DNA of 64,000 bases. Source: an uncultured Paraglaciecola sp. GTDB lineage: Bacteria; Pseudomonadota; Gammaproteobacteria; Enterobacterales; Alteromonadaceae. This document shows positions 35,753-43,742 of the stretch, piece after piece. The stretch spans positions 1 through 64,000 of the forward strand of contig CANMKA010000011.1 of NCBI GenBank assembly GCA_947498355.1, in the 5' to 3' direction. The translations under genes were made by a program, and so were the position numbers. Under the pieces are notes generated by a model. The model had not been told where the DNA came from, made no database searches, and saw nothing but the letters and a program-made list of their open reading frames with translations. Position 1 is the first letter of the stretch. Each line of letters starts with the position of its first letter.

Positions 35753-37396
35753 ATGGACTCAATTTTACTGATCATTTTTATCTCTTTGGCCATTGCCAGT
35801 GTGTTGAATATCGTACTTAAGAAGTTTTCGATTTCGCACATTATTGGTTACATAATCACGGGCATCATTGTTAGTCACTTTTTTGAGTTTGAAAGCTCAT
35901 CCTCGTCTCACTCTTCCCTCGATTTGATTGGCGAATTCGGCATAGTGTTTTTGATGTTTACCATAGGGTTAGAGCTATCGTTTGGCAAACTCAAAAAGAT
36001 GAAAGAAATCGTCTTTGTTAACGGTACGCTGCAAGTGTTGCTAAGTGCCTTGGTGATATTTGCTATGGCGCATTTTGTGTTTTCGATAGCTCTGGTATCG
36101 TCTGTGATTATCGCGTTAGCGTTTAGTTTGTCGTCGACCGCAATTGTTTTAAGTTACCTAAAGAAATCCAAAGACGTAGTCACGCCATATGGCGAAAAAT
36201 CTGTGGCCATCTTGATTTTTCAAGATGTAGCCGTGATACCCGTATTATTGCTGATCAGCTTTTTAGCCAATGATGAGTTGTCTATGGGCGATGTGCTGCT
36301 AAACACCTTAATTTCGGCCACTTTGGTTATTGGTTTTATGTTTACCTTGGGTAAAAAGCTCATTGGCTGGCTGTTACATTTTTCGACCAATGCCAAGCTC
36401 GAAGAACTCTTTTTAGGTTCGGTGTTAAGCATAGTCATAGGCGCGTCGTTATTGGCTCATGAAATGGGCTTTACCTACTCACTCGGGGCCTTTATTGCGG
36501 GCATGATTATCGCCGAAACCAACTTTCACGTTAAGGTTGAGTCAGATATCGCGTCTTACAAAGACTTATTGCTCGGCGCGTTCTTTTTCTCCATTGGTAC
36601 CAAAATAGACATGAGTTATTTTTACCACGAATTTTTTGCCGTACTGGGGATATTGATAGTGGTGATGGCGTTAAAAGCTGGGATTATTTATCTGCTTATC
36701 CGCCGTAAATCGTCTAAAAGTGACGCGGTTAAAACCGCTATAGCCTTGTGTCAAATTGGCGAATTTTCTTTTGCGATATTTTCGTTAGCCTTAACCGAAA
36801 ATATTTTGTCGGACGAACTAGGCAGCTTCCTCATTTTAGTGACTGTATTGTCCATGATAGTGACGCCTTTTATGGTCAATAATATTTATAAATTGGCATC
36901 GTACTTTGCTAAAGAGTTTTTCGAATCAGACAACATAACGCCAATAGATGCCAGCCAACATACCATTATTTGTGGGTTTGCCGTAACTGGCCGAGTCGTG
37001 GCTAAAGAGCTAGCCAAAGAGGGTAAAGAGTTTGTGATTATCTCCGACAACTTGCAGCATGTTTTGCTGGCCCGAGAGCGTGGTTATATGGCCTACTTTG
37101 GCCATTTAGATAAAGCCCCTGTCCTTGAGTCACTTAAGGTAGAACAGGCAGCAAGTGTTATCATTACTGTAACCAACTTATTGACTAAAAAGATTATTTG
37201 CCAAGCGGTAAAAGACTATTACCCAGACGTGCAACTGATTGTTAAAATTGCCAGTATTGATGAGCAACAAGCTCTCGAAGGCATAGGCATTACCGAATTT
37301 GTACATGCCTATCAAGAAACCGCTAAACTATTGGTTAAAAGTAGCATTGCACATAACACCAGCGCACTTAAAGCCAAACAGGAGACGAATTTATGA
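35753..37396 (+). CDS. Kef-type cation:proton antiporter with TrkA-N domain
   Basis: This 547-residue CPA2 family protein has about 12 membrane helices (residues 1-385), with the conserved GEFGIVFLMFTIGLELS, FSLSSTAIVLSYL and FQDVAVIPVLLL segments. A cytosolic RCK/TrkA-N domain at about 405-525 starts with the nucleotide-binding IICGFAVTGRVVAKELA. It probably exchanges K+ or Na+ for H+. KefB/KefC-like glutathione control cannot be judged from sequence. Its stop overlaps the DUF1059 start (ATGA). Confidence 0.9.
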   Translation: MDSILLIIFISLAIASVLNIVLKKFSISHIIGYIITGIIVSHFFEFESSSSSHSSLDLIGEFGIVFLMFTIGLELSFGKLKKMKEIVFVNGTLQVLLSALVIFAMAHFVFSIALVSSVIIALAFSLSSTAIVLSYLKKSKDVVTPYGEKSVAILIFQDVAVIPVLLLISFLANDELSMGDVLLNTLISATLVIGFMFTLGKKLIGWLLHFSTNAKLEELFLGSVLSIVIGASLLAHEMGFTYSLGAFIAGMIIAETNFHVKVESDIASYKDLLLGAFFFSIGTKIDMSYFYHEFFAVLGILIVVMALKAGIIYLLIRRKSSKSDAVKTAIALCQIGEFSFAIFSLALTENILSDELGSFLILVTVLSMIVTPFMVNNIYKLASYFAKEFFESDNITPIDASQHTIICGFAVTGRVVAKELAKEGKEFVIISDNLQHVLLARERGYMAYFGHLDKAPVLESLKVEQAASVIITVTNLLTKKIICQAVKDYYPDVQLIVKIASIDEQQALEGIGITEFVHAYQETAKLLVKSSIAHNTSALKAKQETNL

Positions 37397-37629
37397 AAAC
37401 CATGACCTGTAAAGAACTAGGAGGCGCCTGCGAACACCAGTTTAGTGCCGCTTCGTTCGAAGAACTGGTAATGCAGAGTAAAATGCATGGTATGCAAATG
37501 TTTCAACAGCAAGATCCTCAGCACATGCAAGCCATGCTAAAAGTGCAAGGGCTAATGGCAAATCCCGAAGCCATGCAAGCCTTTATGGCCGAAAAGCGCG
37601 CGCAATTCGACGCCAAGCCAGAAGACTAA
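37393..37629 (+). CDS. DUF1059 small protein
   Basis: This 78-residue soluble protein begins with the DUF1059 motif MKTMTCKELGGACEHQFSA, including two cysteines spaced as in the family, followed by a Met/Gln-rich helix (MHGMQMFQQQDPQHMQAM). The function of the family is unknown. It overlaps the antiporter gene by four bases and is therefore co-translated with it, suggesting a regulatory or accessory role in ion exchange (inferred). Confidence 0.8.
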   Translation: MKTMTCKELGGACEHQFSAASFEELVMQSKMHGMQMFQQQDPQHMQAMLKVQGLMANPEAMQAFMAEKRAQFDAKPED

Positions 37630-37706
37630 CCCAGTAGATTTGTCTACCAAATAAAACCTGCAACATTGCCATGTAAAAATGGTAACCCAAACAATTTGAG
37701 GCCAAT

Positions 37707-38882
37707 ATGATAGGTACAGCGTGCTCTGCGTCAGCAACAAAAGTGATGCTATTAGGATGCGGCGAACTAGGTAAAGAAGTCGCCATCGAATTACAGCGTC
37801 TTGGCGCAGAAGTCATAGGCGTAGACCGTTACGCCAATGCTCCAGCTATGCAGGTTGCCCATAGCAGTCACGTCATCAATATGCTCGACCCTGTGGCCTT
37901 ACGAGGGATTATCGAACGTGAAAAACCTCATTTAGTGGTGCCCGAAATCGAAGCCATAGCGACAGACACCCTAGCTGAGTTAGAGACCGAAGGCGTGACA
38001 ATTGTACCCACTGCTAAAGCCACGCAATTGACCATGAACCGCGAGGGTATCCGTTGCTTGGCTGCACAAACCCTAGGTTTGCCAACGTCAGCGTATGTTT
38101 TTGCCGCAACCCACGCCGAATTTACCGCAGGAATAAAACAGATAGGCCTACCATGTGTAGTTAAACCCATCATGAGTTCTTCGGGTAAAGGGCAATCTTT
38201 GGTCAAAACTCAAGATGATATAGACGCAGCTTGGCAATACGCGCAAGAAGGGGGGCGTGCAGGCCAAGGAAAAGTCATTATTGAAGGGTTTGTCGATTTT
38301 GATTACGAAATCACCCTGCTCACAATAAACGCAGTAGATGGTATGCATTTTTGTACGCCCATAGGCCACCGCCAAGAAGATGGCGACTACCGTGAATCAT
38401 GGCAACCCGCAGCCATGTCACAAAAGGCTATCGAACAAGCACAACACGTCGCCCAAAAAGTGGTACAAGCGTTAGGAGGCTTTGGGTTATTTGGTGTTGA
38501 ACTATTTGTAAAAGGCGACCAAGTTATTTTTAGCGAAGTGTCGCCGCGCCCTCACGATACAGGGTTAGTGACCTTGATCTCCCAAGACTTATCAGAGTTC
38601 GCCTTGCATGCCCGAGCCATTTTAGGTTTACCTATTCACAGTATTGAACAATACGGCCCAAGTGCCTCTGCCGTGATCCTGCGCGAAGGCTCGTCCACAG
38701 ACATTCGCTTTAGCGGCCTAGAGCAAGCCCTCGCCCAACCAAGTACACAAATTAGGTTGTTTGGTAAACCCGAAATACAAGGTCGCCGCCGTTTAGGCGT
38801 TGCCCTAACACGCGACACAAATATCGACCAAGCCATCAACAAAGCCATCGCCACCGCAAAAAAAATTGACGTAAAATTTTGA
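37707..38882 (+). CDS. purT: formate-dependent GAR transformylase
   Basis: This enzyme makes formyl-glycinamide ribonucleotide from GAR, formate and ATP in purine synthesis. It is a 391-residue ATP-grasp enzyme: N-terminal preATP-grasp [22 protein letters not shown]-binding [17 protein letters not shown]-grasp core [15 protein letters not shown] and metal-binding [31 protein letters not shown] site precedes the ATG. It is the last core gene before the accessory block. Confidence 0.97.
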   Translation: MIGTACSASATKVMLLGCGELGKEVAIELQRLGAEVIGVDRYANAPAMQVAHSSHVINMLDPVALRGIIEREKPHLVVPEIEAIATDTLAELETEGVTIVPTAKATQLTMNREGIRCLAAQTLGLPTSAYVFAATHAEFTAGIKQIGLPCVVKPIMSSSGKGQSLVKTQDDIDAAWQYAQEGGRAGQGKVIIEGFVDFDYEITLLTINAVDGMHFCTPIGHRQEDGDYRESWQPAAMSQKAIEQAQHVAQKVVQALGGFGLFGVELFVKGDQVIFSEVSPRPHDTGLVTLISQDLSEFALHARAILGLPIHSIEQYGPSASAVILREGSSTDIRFSGLEQALAQPSTQIRLFGKPEIQGRRRLGVALTRDTNIDQAINKAIATAKKIDVKF

Positions 38883-38889
38883 TTAGATA

Positions 38890-39462
38890 GCAGGCAAAAG
38901 CAGAAAATAGCAGGGGATAGTAGCGAGTAAATAGTAGCTAGATAAAAGCAGAAAAGATTAAAAGCAAAAAGACGTTGAACCACAGAGGGCACGGAGAGCA
39001 CAGAGGAAAAGCAAAGAGCAGCAGAAAGTAAATAGTAGCTAGTAAAAGCGAGAAGAACTGAAACCCCCACCCCGCCCGTCATTCCAGAGGTCTTTTGATC
39101 TGGAATCCAAGAGCAAGGGCAGGGGATAGTAGCTAGTAAATAGGGGCTAGAGAAAAGCAAAAAAGATCAAAAGCAAAAAGACGTTGAACCACAGAGGGCA
39201 CGGAGAGCACAGAGGAAAAGAAACAACAGTCCCCTCTCGTCATTCCAGAAGTCTTTTGATCTGGAATCCAAGAGTTGGGGCAGGGGATAGTAGCGAGCAA
39301 ATAGAGGCTAGACAAAAGCAGAAAAGATCAAGAGCAAAAAGACGTTGAACCACAGAGGAAAAGCAAAGAGCAGCAGAAAGTAAATAGTAGCTAGTAAAAG
39401 CGAGAAGAACTGAAACCCCCACCCCTCTCGTCATTCCAGAGGTCTTTTGATCTGGAGTCCAA
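38890..39462 (-). repeat. intergenic repeat array in reverse orientation
   Basis: There is no gene here. Three copies of the palindrome CGTCATTCCAGA...TCTGGAATCC lie at about 39078-39110, 39239-39272 and 39429-39462. They alternate with purine-rich units (GTTGAACCACAGAGG, GGCACGGAGAGCACAGAGG, AGTAGCTAGTAAATAG). All are reverse complements of the units at 3.8-4.3, 52.0-52.3, 54.5-54.9 and 59.5-60.1 kb. The array forms the left border of the CRISPR-Cas block. Confidence 0.8.
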
Positions 39463-39513
39463 TCTCTTAAGTTCGGCGAAATTTATTCAGTGTAAATTAT
39501 TGCTCTAGGCCGT

Positions 39514-39558
39514 TATTCTCGATATGGTGAGAATACTCATCTTGCAGTATTGAGAATA
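39514..39558 (+). promoter_or_regulatory. putative WYL-regulator operator
   Basis: TATTCTC (39514-39520) and GAGAATA (39529-39535) form a perfect inverted repeat with an eight-base spacer. A third half-site, GAGAATA, lies at 39552-39558, 23 bases further on the same face of the helix, ten bases before the ATG of the WYL gene. A repressor bound here would block its own promoter or translation start. No such half-site is seen before cas3. Confidence 0.55.
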
Positions 39559-39567
39559 AACAACGAC

Positions 39568-40392
39568 ATGGACGAACGTTTTTACTACATAGAAATGCAG
39601 TGTTATTGGCAAGGCAAAGTGAACAGCACGCATATTAGCCAGCAATTTTCTATTAGTCGTACCCAAGGGCAAAAGTATCTTGCTAATTATCAGGCGCTGC
39701 ACCCCAACAACCTTAAATACGATACCGCAAAAAAGGGGTTTATTCCGCGCTCTAGTTTTGTTCCTAAGTACATATCAGGGCAAGTTAGTGAATACCTAAA
39801 CTGGCTAGACAATGCTCAAGTTTATCCTGTAAAGCGCTCGCAAACCCTCACCACTAATACATCCCTAAGTCCGCCAGAGCGGCAAGTGTCTCCAACCGTC
39901 ATTCGATCCTTAGTTCAAGCAATACAGAATAAGCAAAGAATAGAAGTCGACTATGTGTCTTTGTCAAACCCTAACCAAGAAGGGCGAATTATCCAGCCTC
40001 ACGTATTTGTGCGCACGGGTTTGCGTTGGCATTTACGCGCATATGATGAAAGTCGCAGTCAGTTTAGAGACTTTGTGCTAAGTCGATTTAGGGGCCAACC
40101 AGAAATACTTGGCAAAGCAAGTCACACTGCGGCTAGCGACAAAGCATGGAACACCAATATAAACCTAGTTCTGATCCCAGACTCGCGTTTTAGCCCAGCC
40201 CAAAAACAAGTTATCGAGGGCGAGTACAATATGCAAAACGGCCAGCTTACTATTACAACAAGAGCGGCATTAGCCCATTACCTACTCCAAGAAATGCAAG
40301 TCAATTTGAAGTTTCACGACGAATACCCCGAAGCCCAGCAACTGGTACTTGCCAACAAACAACAAATAAAGCAATGGCTGTTTAATGCTTGA
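39568..40392 (+). CDS. WYL-domain transcriptional regulator next to CRISPR-Cas
   Basis: This 274-residue protein has the winged helix (about 1-65: HISQQFSISRTQGQKYLANYQAL), WYL (about 110-195) and C-terminal WCX (about 200-272) order. The same order is found in the BrxR/CapW regulators of phage-defence islands. The WYL core reads PHVFVRTGLRWHLRAYDE, with WHL in place of WYL, then FRDFVLSRF. Start ATG 39568 is chosen; a TTG at 39550 overlaps the operator. It reads toward cas3, whose start is 112 bases after its stop. Repression of itself, and possibly of the cas genes by read-through, with release by a nucleic-acid or nucleotide ligand, is an inference from family precedent. Confidence 0.82.
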   Translation: MDERFYYIEMQCYWQGKVNSTHISQQFSISRTQGQKYLANYQALHPNNLKYDTAKKGFIPRSSFVPKYISGQVSEYLNWLDNAQVYPVKRSQTLTTNTSLSPPERQVSPTVIRSLVQAIQNKQRIEVDYVSLSNPNQEGRIIQPHVFVRTGLRWHLRAYDESRSQFRDFVLSRFRGQPEILGKASHTAASDKAWNTNINLVLIPDSRFSPAQKQVIEGEYNMQNGQLTITTRAALAHYLLQEMQVNLKFHDEYPEAQQLVLANKQQIKQWLFNA

Positions 40393-40504
40393 ACCTCGGT
40401 TTAGCAGGCAAACCCGCCAACAAAGTTTACTGGTTTTATTTCAGGGATTTTCAAGCATACATAGACTACGGATACTGGACCTAATAGGTGTTAGGGAATA
40501 AAGA

Positions 40505-43021
40505 ATGAAAGATTTGCCGCCGTTAGATTTAGATAATTTAAGTAACTTATTTATTGCCCATGTAAAAGAAGGAGGCAATGAAAAAATCCAAAAATTGGCA
40601 ATTCACCTAATTGAAGCTGGTGAGTTGGCGGGTATATTTGCAGCTAAAATTGGTCTGCATGATGTAGGGTATACTCTTGGGCTGTTACATGACTTTGGAA
40701 AATATAGCTTAGAGTTTCAGGCTTATATTAAATCGGGCACTGGTCTTATTGAGCAGGATGAAGAAGAGTGGATTGACTCATCTTTGTTGAAAGGCAAGAT
40801 AGATCATTCTACTGCTGGTGCTCAGTATATTTTTGAAAAGCTAAGGGGTATTGGCAGTGCAGGGCAAGGTGAGCTGTGCGGACAAATTTTGGCTTTGTGC
40901 ATTGCTTCTCATCATAGCGGTCTAATCGACTGTTTAGATACGGATAAAAATGCCGTTTTTGATAAAAGAATGCATAAAGATAATGCTAAAACTCATATAC
41001 AGGAATGTATCGCCAACGTTGATGTTGGTGTAAAAAAATTGGCGGATAATTTGTTGGATGAAAAACTCGTCCGCGAAATGTTGCAGGTCATACTTAAAAT
41101 TGTTAAACAGCCAAAGCTTAATGAAATCTTTAGCTTGGAAGAGGCTTTTACATTAGGTACTTTTACCCGATTTTTATTTAGTTGTTTGATTGATGCTGAT
41201 CGAATAAATAGTGCGGAATTTGAGTTGCCAGAGCGTAAGCAAATTCGTCAAGGCCAACTAGAGTATTTTAACTGGGATATTGCTATTGAGAGGCTAAATA
41301 ACAAGTTAAATAACTTTGAAATAAAGCATCCAATAGATGATATACGAAAGAGTATTTCAGACACTTGTTATCAGCGTTCTTTTGATAAACAAGGGATTTA
41401 TTCATTAACCGTTCCTACTGGTGGTGGAAAAACCTTAGCTAGTCTGCGTTACGCGCTACATCATGCTAAGTTGCATCAGTTAGACCGAATCATTTATGTG
41501 ATCCCATATACATCTATTATTGAACAAAATGCTCAAGCAGTAAGAAAAATTGTTGAGCGGGATGATGATGCATTCTCTTGGGTATTAGAACATCACAGTA
41601 ATATCGAGCCAGATAAACAAACTTGGCGCTCTAAATTAGTTGCTGAAAACTGGGATGCTCCCATTGTATTTACGACTATGGTGCAGTTTTTAGAAACATT
41701 ATTTTCGGGCGGCACTAAAAGTGTCAGGCGTATGCACCAACTTGCTAAATCGGTGTTAATTTTTGATGAAATACAGACCTTACCTATTAATTGTGTTCAT
41801 ATGTTTTGTCATTCATTAAATTTCTTGTCAGAACATGCTAACACTACAGCAGTGTTATGCACTGCTACTCAGCCGACATTAAATTCTTTATATAATCCTA
41901 AATATGGCAGTCTTCGTTTGGCTAAGAATGCTGAGATTGTGCATGATACTGCACAGCTTTTTGATGATCTTAAACGGATTGATGTCGTTAACCGCTGTAA
42001 AGCCGGAGGTTGGAGCAAAGCCGAAATATTTGATTGGGTTCAGCAGCGCTTTGCTCAAACGAAAAGCTGTTTAGTCATTGTTAATACGAAAACATGGGCA
42101 AAAGATATATTTGTAGCGTGTCAGCAATTTGTGCATAAAGGTGAATTGTTTCATTTAAGTACTCATCAATGTCCAGCCCACAGAAAAGCTTTATTGAGTG
42201 AAATTCGTTTACGCTTGAAAGATAAAAAACCTGTTTTATGTATTAGTACTCAATTAATAGAAGCGGGGGTAGATATCTCTTTTGCACATGTAGTCCGCTT
42301 CTTAGCTGGTCTAGATTCTATCGCGCAGGCAGGGGGCCGTTGTAACCGAAGTGGTGAGTTAGAGAATGAGCTAGGTCAACCCGTACGGGGAACACTTGAT
42401 GTTATCAATCCTACTGAAGAATCGATCACTAATTTAGTAGATATAAAAGAAGGACAAACCTGTACTAAGCGATTATTTCAAGATATTGATATTGGAGATA
42501 TTTTATCGCCTATGGCAATGAAGCTATATTTCAAATATTTCTTTTTTGAAAGGCATAAAGAGATGGTATTTCCTATAAAAAATTCTAACGACTCATTGTT
42601 AAATGTTCTTGCGAATAACGACAACAATAATGGGAAGTTGATCAATGAATCCCGTAGGAAGAGAAATAAACTCCCGTTATTACAACAGTCTTTTATGACA
42701 GCAGGAAAAGTGTTTAAAGCAATAGATGCACCGACCAAAAGTATCATTGTTCCATATAACGCTGAGGCAAAAGCGTTAATTACAACTTTATGTGGAACCC
42801 ATAAAACCTTTAATGCCTCAAAGTTTTACGAGAGTCTAAAAAAAGCCCAGCAATACAGTGTCAATGTGTTTCCTAATGTGTGGGCGAATTTGCAAGAAAG
42901 TGAAGCGGTTCGAGAAGTACAAGTTGGTCAGGGAATCTATTACTTAGATGAAAGTTATTACAACAATGCATTTGGTCTGAGCACGGATCGAGTGGGCGAT
43001 CTTGCAGTCAATATTTGTTAA
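40505..43021 (+). CDS. cas3: Cas3 nuclease-helicase, type I-C
   Basis: This is the effector nuclease that unwinds and degrades target DNA after Cascade recognition. It has 838 residues. The N-terminal HD nuclease has H62-D63 (LLHDFGK), DHSTAG near 100 and SHHSG near 135. The superfamily 2 helicase has Walker A VPTGGGKT (303-310), DEIQ box (421-424), CTATQPT and the late motif 'QAGGRCNRSGE'. It is the first gene of the operon, with a 112-base leader after the WYL gene. Nothing suggests inactivation. Confidence 0.96.
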   Translation: MKDLPPLDLDNLSNLFIAHVKEGGNEKIQKLAIHLIEAGELAGIFAAKIGLHDVGYTLGLLHDFGKYSLEFQAYIKSGTGLIEQDEEEWIDSSLLKGKIDHSTAGAQYIFEKLRGIGSAGQGELCGQILALCIASHHSGLIDCLDTDKNAVFDKRMHKDNAKTHIQECIANVDVGVKKLADNLLDEKLVREMLQVILKIVKQPKLNEIFSLEEAFTLGTFTRFLFSCLIDADRINSAEFELPERKQIRQGQLEYFNWDIAIERLNNKLNNFEIKHPIDDIRKSISDTCYQRSFDKQGIYSLTVPTGGGKTLASLRYALHHAKLHQLDRIIYVIPYTSIIEQNAQAVRKIVERDDDAFSWVLEHHSNIEPDKQTWRSKLVAENWDAPIVFTTMVQFLETLFSGGTKSVRRMHQLAKSVLIFDEIQTLPINCVHMFCHSLNFLSEHANTTAVLCTATQPTLNSLYNPKYGSLRLAKNAEIVHDTAQLFDDLKRIDVVNRCKAGGWSKAEIFDWVQQRFAQTKSCLVIVNTKTWAKDIFVACQQFVHKGELFHLSTHQCPAHRKALLSEIRLRLKDKKPVLCISTQLIEAGVDISFAHVVRFLAGLDSIAQAGGRCNRSGELENELGQPVRGTLDVINPTEESITNLVDIKEGQTCTKRLFQDIDIGDILSPMAMKLYFKYFFFERHKEMVFPIKNSNDSLLNVLANNDNNNGKLINESRRKRNKLPLLQQSFMTAGKVFKAIDAPTKSIIVPYNAEAKALITTLCGTHKTFNASKFYESLKKAQQYSVNVFPNVWANLQESEAVREVQVGQGIYYLDESYYNNAFGLSTDRVGDLAVNIC

Positions 43022-43037
43022 TAGGGATAAGTTGAAT

Positions 43038-43742
43038 ATGAAAAATAGCATCAGTTTCACATTATCAGGGCGTTATGCCTTATTTACTGATCCGATAACC
43101 AAAATAGGGGGGGAGAAATGTTCTTACCATATCCCGACCTACGAGGCACTTATAGGTGTACTTAAATCCATATATTGGAAGCCTACTTTGATTTGGGTGG
43201 TTGACCGCGTACGTGTGATAAAACCTATTCGCACACAAACAAAAGGAACTAAACCTTTGGTTTGGGGAGGAGGTAACAGTCTTGCTATTTATACGTTTTT
43301 ACATGAAGTGGAATACCAAGTTGAGGCCCATTTTGAATGGAACATGCATAGACCAGAGCTAGCCAAAGATAGAATCGACGGTAAACACTTTGCCATCGCT
43401 AAACGGACGTTAGAAAAAGGTGGACGACAAGATATCTTCTTAGGCGTAAGAGATTGTCAGGGATATGTTGAGCCTTGTGAGTTTGGTGCGGGTGATGGGG
43501 CTTATGATGGAATAGATAGATTGGATTATGGCTTGATGTTCCACGGCTTTGATTATCCAGACGAAACAGGAGTTAATGAATTACATGCCCGCTTCTGGCG
43601 ACCTGTTATGAAATATGGGGTAGTTGAGTTTACTCGCCCTGAAGACTGTGACATTAAACGGTTTGTACGCGAGATGATACCTAAAGAGTTTGGTTTGAAT
43701 ACAAACCTAAAACCGGTGTCATCAGAAGAGGTGCCACTATGA
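43038..43742 (+). CDS. cas5: Cas5c (Cas5d), crRNA-processing Cascade subunit
   Basis: In type I-C, Cas5 takes the place of Cas6: it cuts the pre-crRNA at the base of the repeat hairpin and stays on the 5' handle. The 234-residue protein starts at ATG 43038 (MKNSISFTLSGRYALF), with a GGGA upstream; the earlier in-frame start lies inside cas3. The N-terminal RAMP strand and the YHIPTYEALIGVLKSIYW block are typical. Its end overlaps cas8c by ATGA. Confidence 0.94.
   Translation: MKNSISFTLSGRYALFTDPITKIGGEKCSYHIPTYEALIGVLKSIYWKPTLIWVVDRVRVIKPIRTQTKGTKPLVWGGGNSLAIYTFLHEVEYQVEAHFEWNMHRPELAKDRIDGKHFAIAKRTLEKGGRQDIFLGVRDCQGYVEPCEFGAGDGAYDGIDRLDYGLMFHGFDYPDETGVNELHARFWRPVMKYGVVEFTRPEDCDIKRFVREMIPKEFGLNTNLKPVSSEEVPL

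Noticed and set aside
39550..39567. TTG start of the WYL regulator
   Set aside because: It would lie inside the third operator half-site and adds six residues without a ribosome-binding site; ATG 39568 is more plausible.
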